Shown here: positions 18,749-28,215 of the stretch, piece by piece | Position numbering within the stretch: the stretch's first letter is position 1 | Layout of the letters: each line of letters opens with the position of its first letter | Source of the DNA: Bartonella vinsonii subsp. arupensis OK-94-513 | Lineage (GTDB): Bacteria > Pseudomonadota > Alphaproteobacteria > Rhizobiales > Rhizobiaceae | Direction: 5' to 3' | DNA length: 64,000 nt | Assembly (NCBI RefSeq): GCF_000278235.1 | Contig: NZ_JH725037.1 | Span: 1,038,467 to 1,102,466, forward strand | Notes under the pieces: model-generated | Told to the model about the DNA's origin: nothing | Database searches by the model: none | The model's input: only the letters and a program-made list of their open reading frames with translations | Program-made: the position numbers and the translations under genes

Positions 18749-20515
18749 TCATGCAACTACACGGAAAATAGTCTTCGGGAACCTATTCACCATTTTCATC
18801 ATCCAGTCTTGTTCATAAAGAACAACACTACAAATATAATAGTCTGTGAGCTCTGCAAATTCATCAAATCCATATTTGGGTTCGCTCGCCATTTCTAAAA
18901 TGATAAAATCATAATCCTTTTTAAATTCTTGTAAGAGATTCGGGATATCATTTGAAAAATCTTGTGCACAAACAGCACTTGTTAATCCTTGAGGAAGAAT
19001 ATCAACTCCCGTATCATAATCACGATAAATAACATCCTGAAACTGTGCATTCCCCGTTAAAATATCGCTCAGCCCTCGATGTGGACCAATGACTTTTTCT
19101 ATTTGTTGACCAGAAATATCCACCAAAAGAATTGTTTTACGCTCTTTGATGAGAAGTAAAGAGAGTTTTGCCGCTGTTCTTGCAGCCTCTGGCCCAATTA
19201 TTGAAACAACCGTTGAAGCACGACATTTCAAAAAATCGGATAATTCCCCTATTGTAATAAAAGACTCAAAACTTTTTATTCCCTTAGAGTCTAAAGCACT
19301 CTCATCATTTTTAAAGTCATCTTCCTTCCGTTGATCTTTTTTTATTTCAGAGCATTGATGAAACAATAACAGTCCTACCAAAAGAGTAATTAAGCCTGCA
19401 AGCACACTGATAATAATATTTTTTCCGTAAAGTGCCATAAAAGAAAGAGGCACTAATGTTGTTGGCACAACCACATGAATTTTTGTATCTTGCAACAGAA
19501 GAGAATCCTTACTCATCTCTTTATTTTGTGTATCCACTACCGTTCTTATTTTATTCTCAAGCTCATTAAACATTTGTTTCAAAGATTGGGACTGCTCTTT
19601 TACAAAAAAGCTAATTCTTTTTTTGAGTTGTTGTTCAAATTCTTTTGCAAGAGCCTCATCCGAATGAACTTGATCAATAATTTGCAAAATTTTCTTCTCT
19701 AATTGATGAGAAATCACCTCTAATTCTGCAGTCATTGCTTTAATTTGAGGATGTGTCCACCCCAATTGTGCAACCATATGCGCTCTTTGTGTCTCTAAAA
19801 GATCACGCTTAGATTCTAGTGCAGAAATCATTGGACTGTTTGCAATAAAAGACAAAGACAATAAAGACTGTCCATTTTCACGTATCACCTTAATCGTTGA
19901 ATTTAAACTCGCTAAATGAATGCGCTTTAAAGTCGCTTGTGTTAATTGCACAGAGAGATCATCAAGCTCTGATTGTTTTACATTTTGATAAACGAAAGAA
20001 TCAACAGATGAACGAAATCCCCGCACTATATTGAGTATCTCAGTTTTATCATATTGTTGACCAACGTGCTGCTCTGTTAACAATAATTTTTTTTTCTGGC
20101 TTATGATTGCTTGTGAAAATGCGGAAAACCAAGTTTCTAATCCACGTCGCGCAACTTCAAAGCTTCTAGCTTCAAAAGTAAGATCAATAAAATCACCATT
20201 ACGAGACAAACGAATATTTTCATGAAAATCTTTTTTCTGAAAAGCATTCGAAGAAAAACTCTGTAAGAGTGGATCATTCAAAAGTAAGGGCTGTGAAAAT
20301 AAAGATGCAAGGATATTATTTTGTTTATGAATTGGTAATGGCTTTCCTGCAGAATCAGACAAGGAAAATGTCAAAGTTGCCCTATATATCCGCGACTGAC
20401 TAAAGTCATATAATAACCAAATCGAAAATGCACACAGAATTGCTAACAGCAAAACAACCAAAATATTTCGCGGAACCGTGCGTACAAACAGGTTTTTGTT
20501 ACATTTAAGACTCAT
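18749..20515 (-). CDS. Wzz/ExoP-like chain-length determinant with degenerate BY-kinase half
   Basis: The 588-residue protein has the layout of a polysaccharide co-polymerase. TM1 is at about 18-37, followed by a periplasmic Wzz-type domain and coiled-coil stretch (45-350), TM2 at about 365-388, and a cytoplasmic P-loop-like domain from about 430. That domain keeps the general BY-kinase pattern (TVVSIIGPEAARTAAKL, TILLVDISG). However, the Walker A lysine and serine/threonine are replaced, and there is no C-terminal tyrosine cluster. It probably does not bind ATP or autophosphorylate. It is a single gene between ctaA and hflX with no glycosyltransferases nearby, so its substrate is unknown. 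Confidence 0.75.
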   Translation of the reverse strand: MSLKCNKNLFVRTVPRNILVVLLLAILCAFSIWLLYDFSQSRIYRATLTFSLSDSAGKPLPIHKQNNILASLFSQPLLLNDPLLQSFSSNAFQKKDFHENIRLSRNGDFIDLTFEARSFEVARRGLETWFSAFSQAIISQKKKLLLTEQHVGQQYDKTEILNIVRGFRSSVDSFVYQNVKQSELDDLSVQLTQATLKRIHLASLNSTIKVIRENGQSLLSLSFIANSPMISALESKRDLLETQRAHMVAQLGWTHPQIKAMTAELEVISHQLEKKILQIIDQVHSDEALAKEFEQQLKKRISFFVKEQSQSLKQMFNELENKIRTVVDTQNKEMSKDSLLLQDTKIHVVVPTTLVPLSFMALYGKNIIISVLAGLITLLVGLLLFHQCSEIKKDQRKEDDFKNDESALDSKGIKSFESFITIGELSDFLKCRASTVVSIIGPEAARTAAKLSLLLIKERKTILLVDISGQQIEKVIGPHRGLSDILTGNAQFQDVIYRDYDTGVDILPQGLTSAVCAQDFSNDIPNLLQEFKKDYDFIILEMASEPKYGFDEFAELTDYYICSVVLYEQDWMMKMVNRFPKTIFRVVA

Positions 20516-20654
20516 CTTTATTTCAACCAGTAAAATACTTCATATTTTTTTATTAAGAGAAAGTAGTAACTATCCTCTTAACTTGAAGTCATATTATTTT
20601 GAGAGAAAAAAATGTGAAAATGAAGAAATAAAGTACAGAAATATCTAAAAAATT

Positions 20655-21998
20655 TTAATTCATACTTTGCTTTATATGATCGAGTTGTTTTTTTGCTTCA
20701 GAGGTAAGTACTGCTTTAATAGTAACAGAACCATCCTCATGCCCTTCCTGCATTATTTCGCCAGAATTTTTATAAAACCAATCAATAAGTGGCATTTCAT
20801 GAGGTCTTAAAAGACATTCAACGTTTTGCATTTCGCCAAAAATTCGCTTTTCAATAGCTGTTAATAATTGATCAAGTCCATCATTCATGAGTGCTGATAC
20901 CATAACTGCAGGATTTAATCGTGTTTTAGCGCTTGTGTGTAAAACATTCAATGCATGCTCATCTAATATATCAATCTTATTCCAAACTTCTATAATATGT
21001 TCTGTATCATCAATATCAATACCAAGACTTGAAAGAACTTCTAAAACATCTTTGGCATGCGCGCGATGATCAAAATCTGACATATCTCTCACATGAAGAA
21101 TGAGATCCGCTTCAACCACTTCTTCAAGAGTTGCTCTAAAAGCTGCAATCAAATGCGTTGGTAAGTTAGAGATAAAACCTACAGTATCAGATAAAAGAAT
21201 AGTTTTCCCATGGGGCAGAATAACTTTGCGCAAAGTCGGATCAAGCGTTGCAAACAACATATCTTTAGCAAGGACATCCGCACCACTTAAACGGTTAAAA
21301 AGGGTTGACTTTCCTGTATTGGTATATCCTACTAAAGCAACAACAGGATGGGATGTTTTTTTTCTTTTAGCTCTATGAAGAGCACGTGTTTTCGTAACCG
21401 TTTCCAATTCGCGTTGAATACGAGTGATTTTCTCTTGCAAAAGACGCCTGTCCGCTTCAATCTGAGTTTCACCAGGCCCACCTAAAAAACCACGTCCACC
21501 ACGTTGCCTTTCCAAGTGTGTCCAACTACGCACAAGTCTGCTTTTTTGATAAGACAAATGCGCTAATTCGACTTGCAAAACTCCTTCTTTCGTACGCGCA
21601 CGATCCCCAAAAATTTCAAGAATCAAAGCCGTTCTGTCGATAACTTTACACTTCCATAATTTCTCTAAATTACGCTGCTGTACTGGTGTTAAAAAATAAT
21701 CTACAATTACAAGCTCAACGTAATATTCACTTATATAATGAGCAAGTGCATCTACTTTTCCCTTCCCAAACAAAGTTGCAGGACGGGGAGTGATTATATT
21801 AATTGCTTCATAATAAACAACATCCAACCTTATTGCGCGCGCTAATCCTAACGCCTCTTGAATTCGAGAAGATACTGAACAACTAACTGAGACATTTTCC
21901 CTTTTGTTTTCTTGACAAATTGGTATCAAAACAACAGTGGGTACCCGTCTTATAACTTGTGAAGGAAATCCCCCAAATCTCTCATTTTCATTTAACAT
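20655..21998 (-). CDS. hflX: ribosome-associated GTPase HflX
   Basis: HflX is a translational GTPase-like factor that rescues or splits stalled ribosomes. The 447-residue protein has the HflX N-terminal domain (about 20-195) and the glycine-rich linker RQRGGRGFLGGPGETQIE. The G domain has G1 GYTNTGKST, G3 DTVGF and G4 NKID. Its place directly downstream of hfq on the same strand is the classic hfq-hflX order. Confidence 0.97.
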   Translation of the reverse strand: MLNENERFGGFPSQVIRRVPTVVLIPICQENKRENVSVSCSVSSRIQEALGLARAIRLDVVYYEAINIITPRPATLFGKGKVDALAHYISEYYVELVIVDYFLTPVQQRNLEKLWKCKVIDRTALILEIFGDRARTKEGVLQVELAHLSYQKSRLVRSWTHLERQRGGRGFLGGPGETQIEADRRLLQEKITRIQRELETVTKTRALHRAKRKKTSHPVVALVGYTNTGKSTLFNRLSGADVLAKDMLFATLDPTLRKVILPHGKTILLSDTVGFISNLPTHLIAAFRATLEEVVEADLILHVRDMSDFDHRAHAKDVLEVLSSLGIDIDDTEHIIEVWNKIDILDEHALNVLHTSAKTRLNPAVMVSALMNDGLDQLLTAIEKRIFGEMQNVECLLRPHEMPLIDWFYKNSGEIMQEGHEDGSVTIKAVLTSEAKKQLDHIKQSMN

Positions 21999-22054
21999 GG
22001 CAATCTAAAGCACTTTATAAAATGGGATAAGAGGCCTACAGTGAAATATCTTGC

Positions 22055-22294
22055 TTATTCAGAACTTTCACCTTCAAACATCTGTACAGGTTGCCCAGGC
22101 ATAATTGTAGAAATAGCATGTTTATAAACCAATTGCGCATGTCCATCGCGACGCAACAGAACACAAAAACTGTCAAACGAGGTTACAATGCCCGTTAGTT
22201 TAACGCCATTTACAAGGAAAATTGTAAGAGAAATTTTTTGCTTGCGCACTGTATTTAAAAATACATCTTGCAGGTGCTGTGATCGTTCTGCCAT
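22055..22294 (-). CDS. hfq: RNA chaperone Hfq
   Basis: Hfq forms a hexamer that pairs small RNAs with mRNAs. The start at ATG 22294 ([14 protein letters not shown]) gives 79 residues, the normal alphaproteobacterial length; the open frame continues upstream to 22489 but reads as non-protein. Sm1 ([18 protein letters not shown]) and Sm2 ([11 protein letters not shown]) are intact, including the YKH residues of the proximal RNA site. It lies 56 nt before hflX. Confidence 0.97.
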   Translation of the reverse strand: MAERSQHLQDVFLNTVRKQKISLTIFLVNGVKLTGIVTSFDSFCVLLRRDGHAQLVYKHAISTIMPGQPVQMFEGESSE

Positions 22295-22858
22295 TATTCT
22301 TACACCTTCATACCAAATTGCATAAAACACTCGTGCACGCATATCGACTGAAAAATATCCAATTGTCAACGTAGGAGCTTTAAAAATTAGCAAAAGACAA
22401 CTTAATATCAAGAAAAAAGGCTCTCTACAATGATGAATATCATAATTTACAAAAACTATCATCAAATGCAAAAAACTCCACACCTTCACTTTTTACGAAC
22501 TGCTATGAAAAATACCATTTTATAATGTAGATACCTTTTAAAATATAATATTTTAGAGGGATATGGCTAATCCCTCTTATTTAGAATCAATAAAAATGAA
22601 TGTAGTAGGCTCATCATTCTCCCTATAAACGAAAATTGTAAACAGTGTTTTCATCTTTATTGCAATCAAATACTATATTGTTTTTATTATATTTTATACC
22701 ATTTATGAACAGGATAAAAAAACCGCGTTAACTTTATCTTGATAAGTTTTCAATTTTTTTTCCAGAACATATTCCTTTCTAAATAATTAACAGCTAGTAT
22801 GTTGCAATATCTGGAGGAGGACGTATCCCTTTTCCGTCTGTAAGAGTACGAGGCGAGT
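22295..22858. other. intergenic region between divergent hfq and the long coiled-coil gene
   Basis: The 564-nt gap contains a perfect 8-bp hairpin at 22555-22577 (AGAGGGAT, 7-nt loop, ATCCCTCT). A purine-rich GGAGGAGG at about 22811 looks like a ribosome site but has no start codon close by. No protein-like frame was seen. Confidence 0.5.
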
Positions 22859-25800
22859 ATGGCACGCAGAACCAAGTTACAAACATTCGAAATTGAAGTT
22901 GAAGAAGCTCTTTCAAAAGCTATGAACTTTGATTTTGATAATGCGGCAATTGAAACGATATCTTCCAGTAATTCTGAAAATGTCATTAATGTAGATGAAT
23001 TGATTCAAAAGATTGCAATGGCAGAGGAAGAAATCTTCGCGGAAAATGATACTTCAACGCTTATCTCAAATATTCATGATAATGCTGTTATTGATGAATC
23101 TGTTGTTGAACAGCTTTTTGCTCCAAAACCTAGTCCTGACCTTTCAGGTGGAACTGTTCATAATACAGTGTTGTCTACACAACTTCTTCCTGCTAATGAT
23201 GATATAACAACCCCTTTAAATTTTGGCTTATTAAAACAGCGCTCTACCTCACGAATCTATTGGTGCACAACAGCGCTTAGTGCTCTATGGGTAACAGGAG
23301 GTGCTTTTATTGCTAATAAGCTAGCTCCTGCTGGTCTCAACTCCTTATCGAATATCACCAACTTTGTTACATCCCCAACGGGATTAGCAGTAGCAGCCGG
23401 AACAGCAATTCCTATCCTTCTCTCTTGGGGATTTGCTCAATTAACAAAACGTTCAAACGAATTGCATAATATTGCTCTTCTTATGACAAATGCTGCACAG
23501 CGCCTCAGTGAACCACAACATATATCTGAAAAACAAGCTATCGCTATAGGGCAAACCATTCGTGAAGAAGTAGCCGCCATGAACGAGGGAATTGAACGCA
23601 CCCTTGGGCGTGCTGTTGAACTTGAAGCAATCATACAGGGGGAAGTCCATAACCTAGAACAAGCCTATGCTGAAAACGAATCACGCATACATACATTAAT
23701 AAAAGAATTAAGTAATGAACGCATAGCCATTTTGAATCACGCTGACCGCGTACAGTCAACAATTAAAGGAACACAGGAACAACTGAGTGATGAATTTGGC
23801 TTGGTTACCTCCAAAATTGTCACTAATGTTGAAAAGCTTGCACAAACTCTTTCCCAAACTTTACAAAAACAGGGGGAAGATCTTGTTGCGAAACTTTCCT
23901 ATGCAGGTGATGGTGTAACAAACCAACTTGTTGAAAAATTTAATGAAACCACAACCCAGATTCAGCAAAAAAATACAGCATTCTTTCACGAATTAGGGAA
24001 AAACTTTGATGGTTTCTCAGAACGTTTTGATAATAGTGAAAAACAAATAGAAAAAGCCTTCAATGAAACAGCAGCTAAAGCTGAAATGCATATCGCTAAA
24101 ATTGCGACGCATATACAAACAGCAACAGACCAGACTTTACAGAATGTTGATGAAAAATTTAAAGCACTGGATGAATCCATCATTGATCGCAATCATCAAT
24201 TTCTACAGAATTTTGATGAAAAAATCATACAACTCGATGAAAAAGCATACAAACTCTCCTCTAAATTTGATAATGTAACTTCAGAAGCAATTGAAGCTTT
24301 TGAGAACCGTTTAGCAACGGTTGATCTTTCTCTTAAAGAGCACAGCAATTCCATAATTGAATCCTTCATTGCTCGCAGTCAAACTCTAGAAGATAATGCT
24401 GAAAAGCTTGGTAATTTCTTAGAAGCCCACGTTTCGCAAATTAATGCAAATCTTCAAGAAAAAACAACTGATATTACCGAAGCATTTACAAATGGACACG
24501 AAACTATCCTTTCCGCAATTGACAAAAGCAAAGAAAAACTAAGAGAAGAAGTTCAGCATATCGATGATGCTATTATTGATATCATACAAGAACGTTCGCA
24601 GGACTTTACATCACAACTTTCTGATCAAAGAGCTCTCATGGCAGAGATGCTCGATAACGAAAAGAATAAAATCGCTGAGACACTAAAAAATCAAATTGAG
24701 GCGTTAGCTCAAAACACCTCAAATCTTGAACAGGCTTTGGTTGATAACGTTCAAATCGTTGATCAGTATGCTGAAAATCACGTTGCAAATATAGTTCAAT
24801 GCACAGAAAAACTACAAGAAGTCATTGTACAAAGTAGTACTACAACAAAAGAGGCTTTAGAAGCACAAGCTAGAAATATTGACATACGTGCTGACGCTCT
24901 GCGTGACTCTTTAGCTATTAATAGTTTTTCTCTTAACGAAGTTCTTGCAGATCAAGCACGTACACTCGAGCAACGGATGGAAACAATCCATAATCTCATC
25001 ACAAAAAGTGATATACATGTTGATGCTGCCTTAAAGCAACAGATAGACTTAGTTGAGAATGCAATTGCCGCCAATAATAAGAACATTACCGAAACTGTTC
25101 AAGGCCATATTCAAAACCTCGAAAGCCATGCCGAGGTTTTAAAGAATACCCTCTCTCAATCTAGTGGTACATTCTTTGAAACCCTTGAAACAAGTATAGA
25201 ATCATTTGATACAAATTTAGAAAACCGCGCACATAAAATTTTTGAACGTGCATCCTCATTAGAAGAGACATTATCCAAAAAACTTGGCCAAGTATGTGAA
25301 ACTATCGAGATGCAAACATCTGCTTTTGAAGAACACTCTGACAGATTAAAAACATCTATCATACTCAATAATGAACAAAGTCAGATCATTCAACAAGCGC
25401 TGGAAACAAACATTGGTAATATGCGCATCACATTAGAAGATTCGGTGAATACGGTCACAGACAACTTGCATAACAAAATTATGAAAGCCTCTGATATTCT
25501 TTCTTCTACGGGTGAACAGATACTTTCCTCTGTTACAAATGTTACTGCACAAGCAGAAAACATTCTCTCAGAATCTGGAAATTGCATTGTATCAAACGTT
25601 AAACAAACAGTTTATGATACCAGCGAAAAAGTTTTGTCTGTTTTTTCTGAGCAAACAGCCCATACTATTGAAGCCTTCGCAACAGCTAGTCATAATGCAC
25701 AAGCATTACTGAATGAGACAATTCACACTTCAACAATAACAATTGAACAAGTCCTTAATGAACGCTGCAATGTTCTTCATCACTCCATGCAGAATCTTAA

Positions 25801-27433
25801 AAATAATTTAGGATATCAACTCTCTGATGTAAGTAGCCGCTTGGAAGAAGCAAAAAATCAAACAGCTATTCAAATTTCAGAACATGTTGGAAAAATCACA
25901 GAGTTGACAAACCATTTAAACCAAGCTGCACAAAGTACAACGGAGTCAATTGGTTCTTTAACACAGCATATTGGTGAACAACTCTCCCTCTCAACACAAG
26001 ATGCCGAACAAAGGATTTATGCACACAGTGAATCTCTAGTAAATAGCTTGGCACAAACAAACTCTGAAACACTTCAAACAGTAACTGCTATGAAGGAAGA
26101 TCTTGTAAATAATGTCTCCTCTATCATTGCACAATTGAATCAGTCAATTTACAGCTTTCATGAAAATAGTAATGTCTTATTATCAGCGGTTCAAAATATT
26201 GACGGTCAATTTAGCGAGACAGCAAACAACTTTTTCCACAACACTAACCAAGTAGCAGAGCATTTATCAGCTTCAAATCAAGCGCTCAATAGCAATATTG
26301 AGATTTTGCAAGGGCTTTCACAAAACACATTTGAACAAATTAGTCACATAACAAGTAGTTTCAGTAAACATGCTGAAACACTTTCTGAAGCTATTCAAAT
26401 TTTAGAACAGTCCGAAAATTCACTTAATGCAACACTTGAAGAAAAACACAACACGCTCTCTGGTTTAAGCAATGCTCTTGTTTCAAAATCTAATGAAATC
26501 AATCAACTGATTGAACATTATGAAAATGTTCTCAGCTCAGCGCTTGAACGCACTGATAAAAATGCACGTAATTCCACACATTCACTCCAACAATCACTTA
26601 ATCAGCTCATTAATGAAGCTTCAACCCGTTTTTCAGGAGCAACAGAAGATATACGTCGCTCAGCGAATGAAGTTCGTTTAGAACTTTCAAAAATTAATCA
26701 CGATATTAATGAGAGTGTTCAGAAACTACCTGCAACGACAAAAGAAACAACGCGAACAATCCGCACTGCTCTCAATGAACAAATTACAGCCTTAAAGGAC
26801 TTAGCGAATGTTATACAAAAAACGGATCAAAATAACGCACAAAACAATGCAAATGAGCAGCTAATATCGATAATTCCTACATCATCAACACTTCAGAAAA
26901 GGGATAAGAGTTCTCCTGAATTTATTAAAAAGATAGTACCTCCTAAGCCTATTTTACAACAAGACCAAAGCAAAAAAAGGCAAAATAAATGGGTATCAAA
27001 TCTCTTAGAACGCGCTTCGCGTGAAGAAACGTGGTATGATGAAAGTCCTGATGATGCGGTATTTGCACCAGTACAAACAAAATCGCATCCTGTAAATGAG
27101 TCTCTTAACACATTAGCAGCAGGTATAGTGCGAGCTATTAATCACAATGCTGTTGTTGAACTATGGAATCATTATCGGCGTGGACAAAAAAACATCGTGA
27201 CGGAACGCCTGTATACTTTGAATGGAAAAACCATATTTGAAATGATTAAGAAAAAATATATGAGCGATATTGATTTTAAACATTCAGTTAATCAATATGT
27301 TGCTGATTTTGAAAAACTCTTACGTGATGTATCTCACGGTTCTGGTTCTTCTAACTCAGTTCGCAAATATCTAATATCAGATACTGGAAAAGTTTACACT
27401 ATGCTTGCTCATGCAAGTGGTCGCATCCAATAG
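22859..27433 (+). CDS. very long membrane-anchored coiled-coil protein, growth-pole (GPR/RgsE-like) candidate
   Basis: The 1524-residue protein has an acidic N-terminal part (1-130) and two close hydrophobic segments at about 134-152 and 175-193. About 1,100 residues of heptad-like helix follow, rich in Gln, Glu, Asn, Ala, Ser and Leu, with no proline breaks until about 1,350. The C-terminal domain of about 110 residues (TLAAGIVRAINHNAVVELW onward) looks globular. This fits apolipoprotein-like proteins of Rhizobiales such as Agrobacterium GPR and Sinorhizobium RgsE, which organise the growing pole. Assignment rests on architecture, not on alignment. A terminator follows at 27444. GAGGCGAG before ATG is the ribosome site. 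Confidence 0.7.
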   Translation: MARRTKLQTFEIEVEEALSKAMNFDFDNAAIETISSSNSENVINVDELIQKIAMAEEEIFAENDTSTLISNIHDNAVIDESVVEQLFAPKPSPDLSGGTVHNTVLSTQLLPANDDITTPLNFGLLKQRSTSRIYWCTTALSALWVTGGAFIANKLAPAGLNSLSNITNFVTSPTGLAVAAGTAIPILLSWGFAQLTKRSNELHNIALLMTNAAQRLSEPQHISEKQAIAIGQTIREEVAAMNEGIERTLGRAVELEAIIQGEVHNLEQAYAENESRIHTLIKELSNERIAILNHADRVQSTIKGTQEQLSDEFGLVTSKIVTNVEKLAQTLSQTLQKQGEDLVAKLSYAGDGVTNQLVEKFNETTTQIQQKNTAFFHELGKNFDGFSERFDNSEKQIEKAFNETAAKAEMHIAKIATHIQTATDQTLQNVDEKFKALDESIIDRNHQFLQNFDEKIIQLDEKAYKLSSKFDNVTSEAIEAFENRLATVDLSLKEHSNSIIESFIARSQTLEDNAEKLGNFLEAHVSQINANLQEKTTDITEAFTNGHETILSAIDKSKEKLREEVQHIDDAIIDIIQERSQDFTSQLSDQRALMAEMLDNEKNKIAETLKNQIEALAQNTSNLEQALVDNVQIVDQYAENHVANIVQCTEKLQEVIVQSSTTTKEALEAQARNIDIRADALRDSLAINSFSLNEVLADQARTLEQRMETIHNLITKSDIHVDAALKQQIDLVENAIAANNKNITETVQGHIQNLESHAEVLKNTLSQSSGTFFETLETSIESFDTNLENRAHKIFERASSLEETLSKKLGQVCETIEMQTSAFEEHSDRLKTSIILNNEQSQIIQQALETNIGNMRITLEDSVNTVTDNLHNKIMKASDILSSTGEQILSSVTNVTAQAENILSESGNCIVSNVKQTVYDTSEKVLSVFSEQTAHTIEAFATASHNAQALLNETIHTSTITIEQVLNERCNVLHHSMQNLKNNLGYQLSDVSSRLEEAKNQTAIQISEHVGKITELTNHLNQAAQSTTESIGSLTQHIGEQLSLSTQDAEQRIYAHSESLVNSLAQTNSETLQTVTAMKEDLVNNVSSIIAQLNQSIYSFHENSNVLLSAVQNIDGQFSETANNFFHNTNQVAEHLSASNQALNSNIEILQGLSQNTFEQISHITSSFSKHAETLSEAIQILEQSENSLNATLEEKHNTLSGLSNALVSKSNEINQLIEHYENVLSSALERTDKNARNSTHSLQQSLNQLINEASTRFSGATEDIRRSANEVRLELSKINHDINESVQKLPATTKETTRTIRTALNEQITALKDLANVIQKTDQNNAQNNANEQLISIIPTSSTLQKRDKSSPEFIKKIVPPKPILQQDQSKKRQNKWVSNLLERASREETWYDESPDDAVFAPVQTKSHPVNESLNTLAAGIVRAINHNAVVELWNHYRRGQKNIVTERLYTLNGKTIFEMIKKKYMSDIDFKHSVNQYVADFEKLLRDVSHGSGSSNSVRKYLISDTGKVYTMLAHASGRIQ

Positions 27434-27443
27434 ACAACAATAG

Positions 27444-27472
27444 AAGTGGAAAAATATTTTTTTCCACTTTTT
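27444..27472 (+). terminator. Rho-independent terminator
   Basis: AAGTGGAAAAA at 27444-27454 pairs with TTTTTCCACTT at 27459-27469, with a 4-nt loop. A TTT run follows. It starts 10 nt after the stop codon of the long coiled-coil gene and should end its transcript. Confidence 0.85.
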
Positions 27473-28215
27473 GTGTTTATGGATTTATCATCATATAATT
27501 GTAACGCACTACTGACAAATGTAGCATTATGTAGAGATTAGATAGATGATTGACATTCAGTTCTCTTTGATATTCTAAACAATATTAATTACAAATAACG
27601 TACCAAAAAATAAGGATAAGTATCCTCCTGCTTCACACCTCTTGTACAGATCTTAGACCTATTGTAGAAACAAACTCTATATAAAACGCTCAATTCATGG
27701 ATTTTCCAACCAAAGCTTTATTCATTAAAATACACACTATTTTCCTACCTACGTGCATAGACTCATTCCATCAGTGCTCATTAAAATGATATAAGAAGTT
27801 TAGAATTTTAAAATAATGATTTATGAATCATACACTCACTTATAAATAAGTTATAAATAAGTATGAATAAAGTTGGAGTTTATAAAAAATAGGTTACATT
27901 AATAAATTCCCTTCTGTTTTTTTTGCCAGCATTGCAAAAAAAACAACTGCTTGGTAATGTAAGCATCAATAATATTTTACTTGTCTTTTTAAATAATTCA
28001 CTTCCGCAAATTTTTGTTAAGGAAAAAAGATTAATCGTAATGATATCAATGAAATTATTAAGGGGCGCAAATAAAAAAATATCAAACTGATTTAATGCTC
28101 CAGAAGAGTTTTCTCGTGCATTTTTTACTCAGAGAAATGAGATCTACCAGTGGATAAAATTTTATCATAGATGAAACATCTCACATAAACATATACTAAC
28201 TTGGATATCATAAAA
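27473..28215. other. 743-nt non-coding gap before the malic enzyme gene
   Basis: No protein-like frame was found. The gap has a tandem TTATAAATAAG repeat near 27840-27862. A perfect 12-bp inverted repeat at 27915-27945 (T, G, eight T, GC, then the complement) would form a strong hairpin readable as a terminator on either strand. The promoter of the malic enzyme gene probably lies in the last 200 nt. Confidence 0.5.

Noticed and set aside
22750-22986. 78-codon minus-strand frame across the start of the long coiled-coil gene
   Set aside because: Shadow frame; the plus-strand gene has the ribosome site and a coherent protein.
22859-27433. Autotransporter or surface adhesin for the 1524-residue protein
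   Set aside because: There is no Sec signal peptide at the N-terminus and no C-terminal beta-barrel; the membrane segments lie at 134-193.
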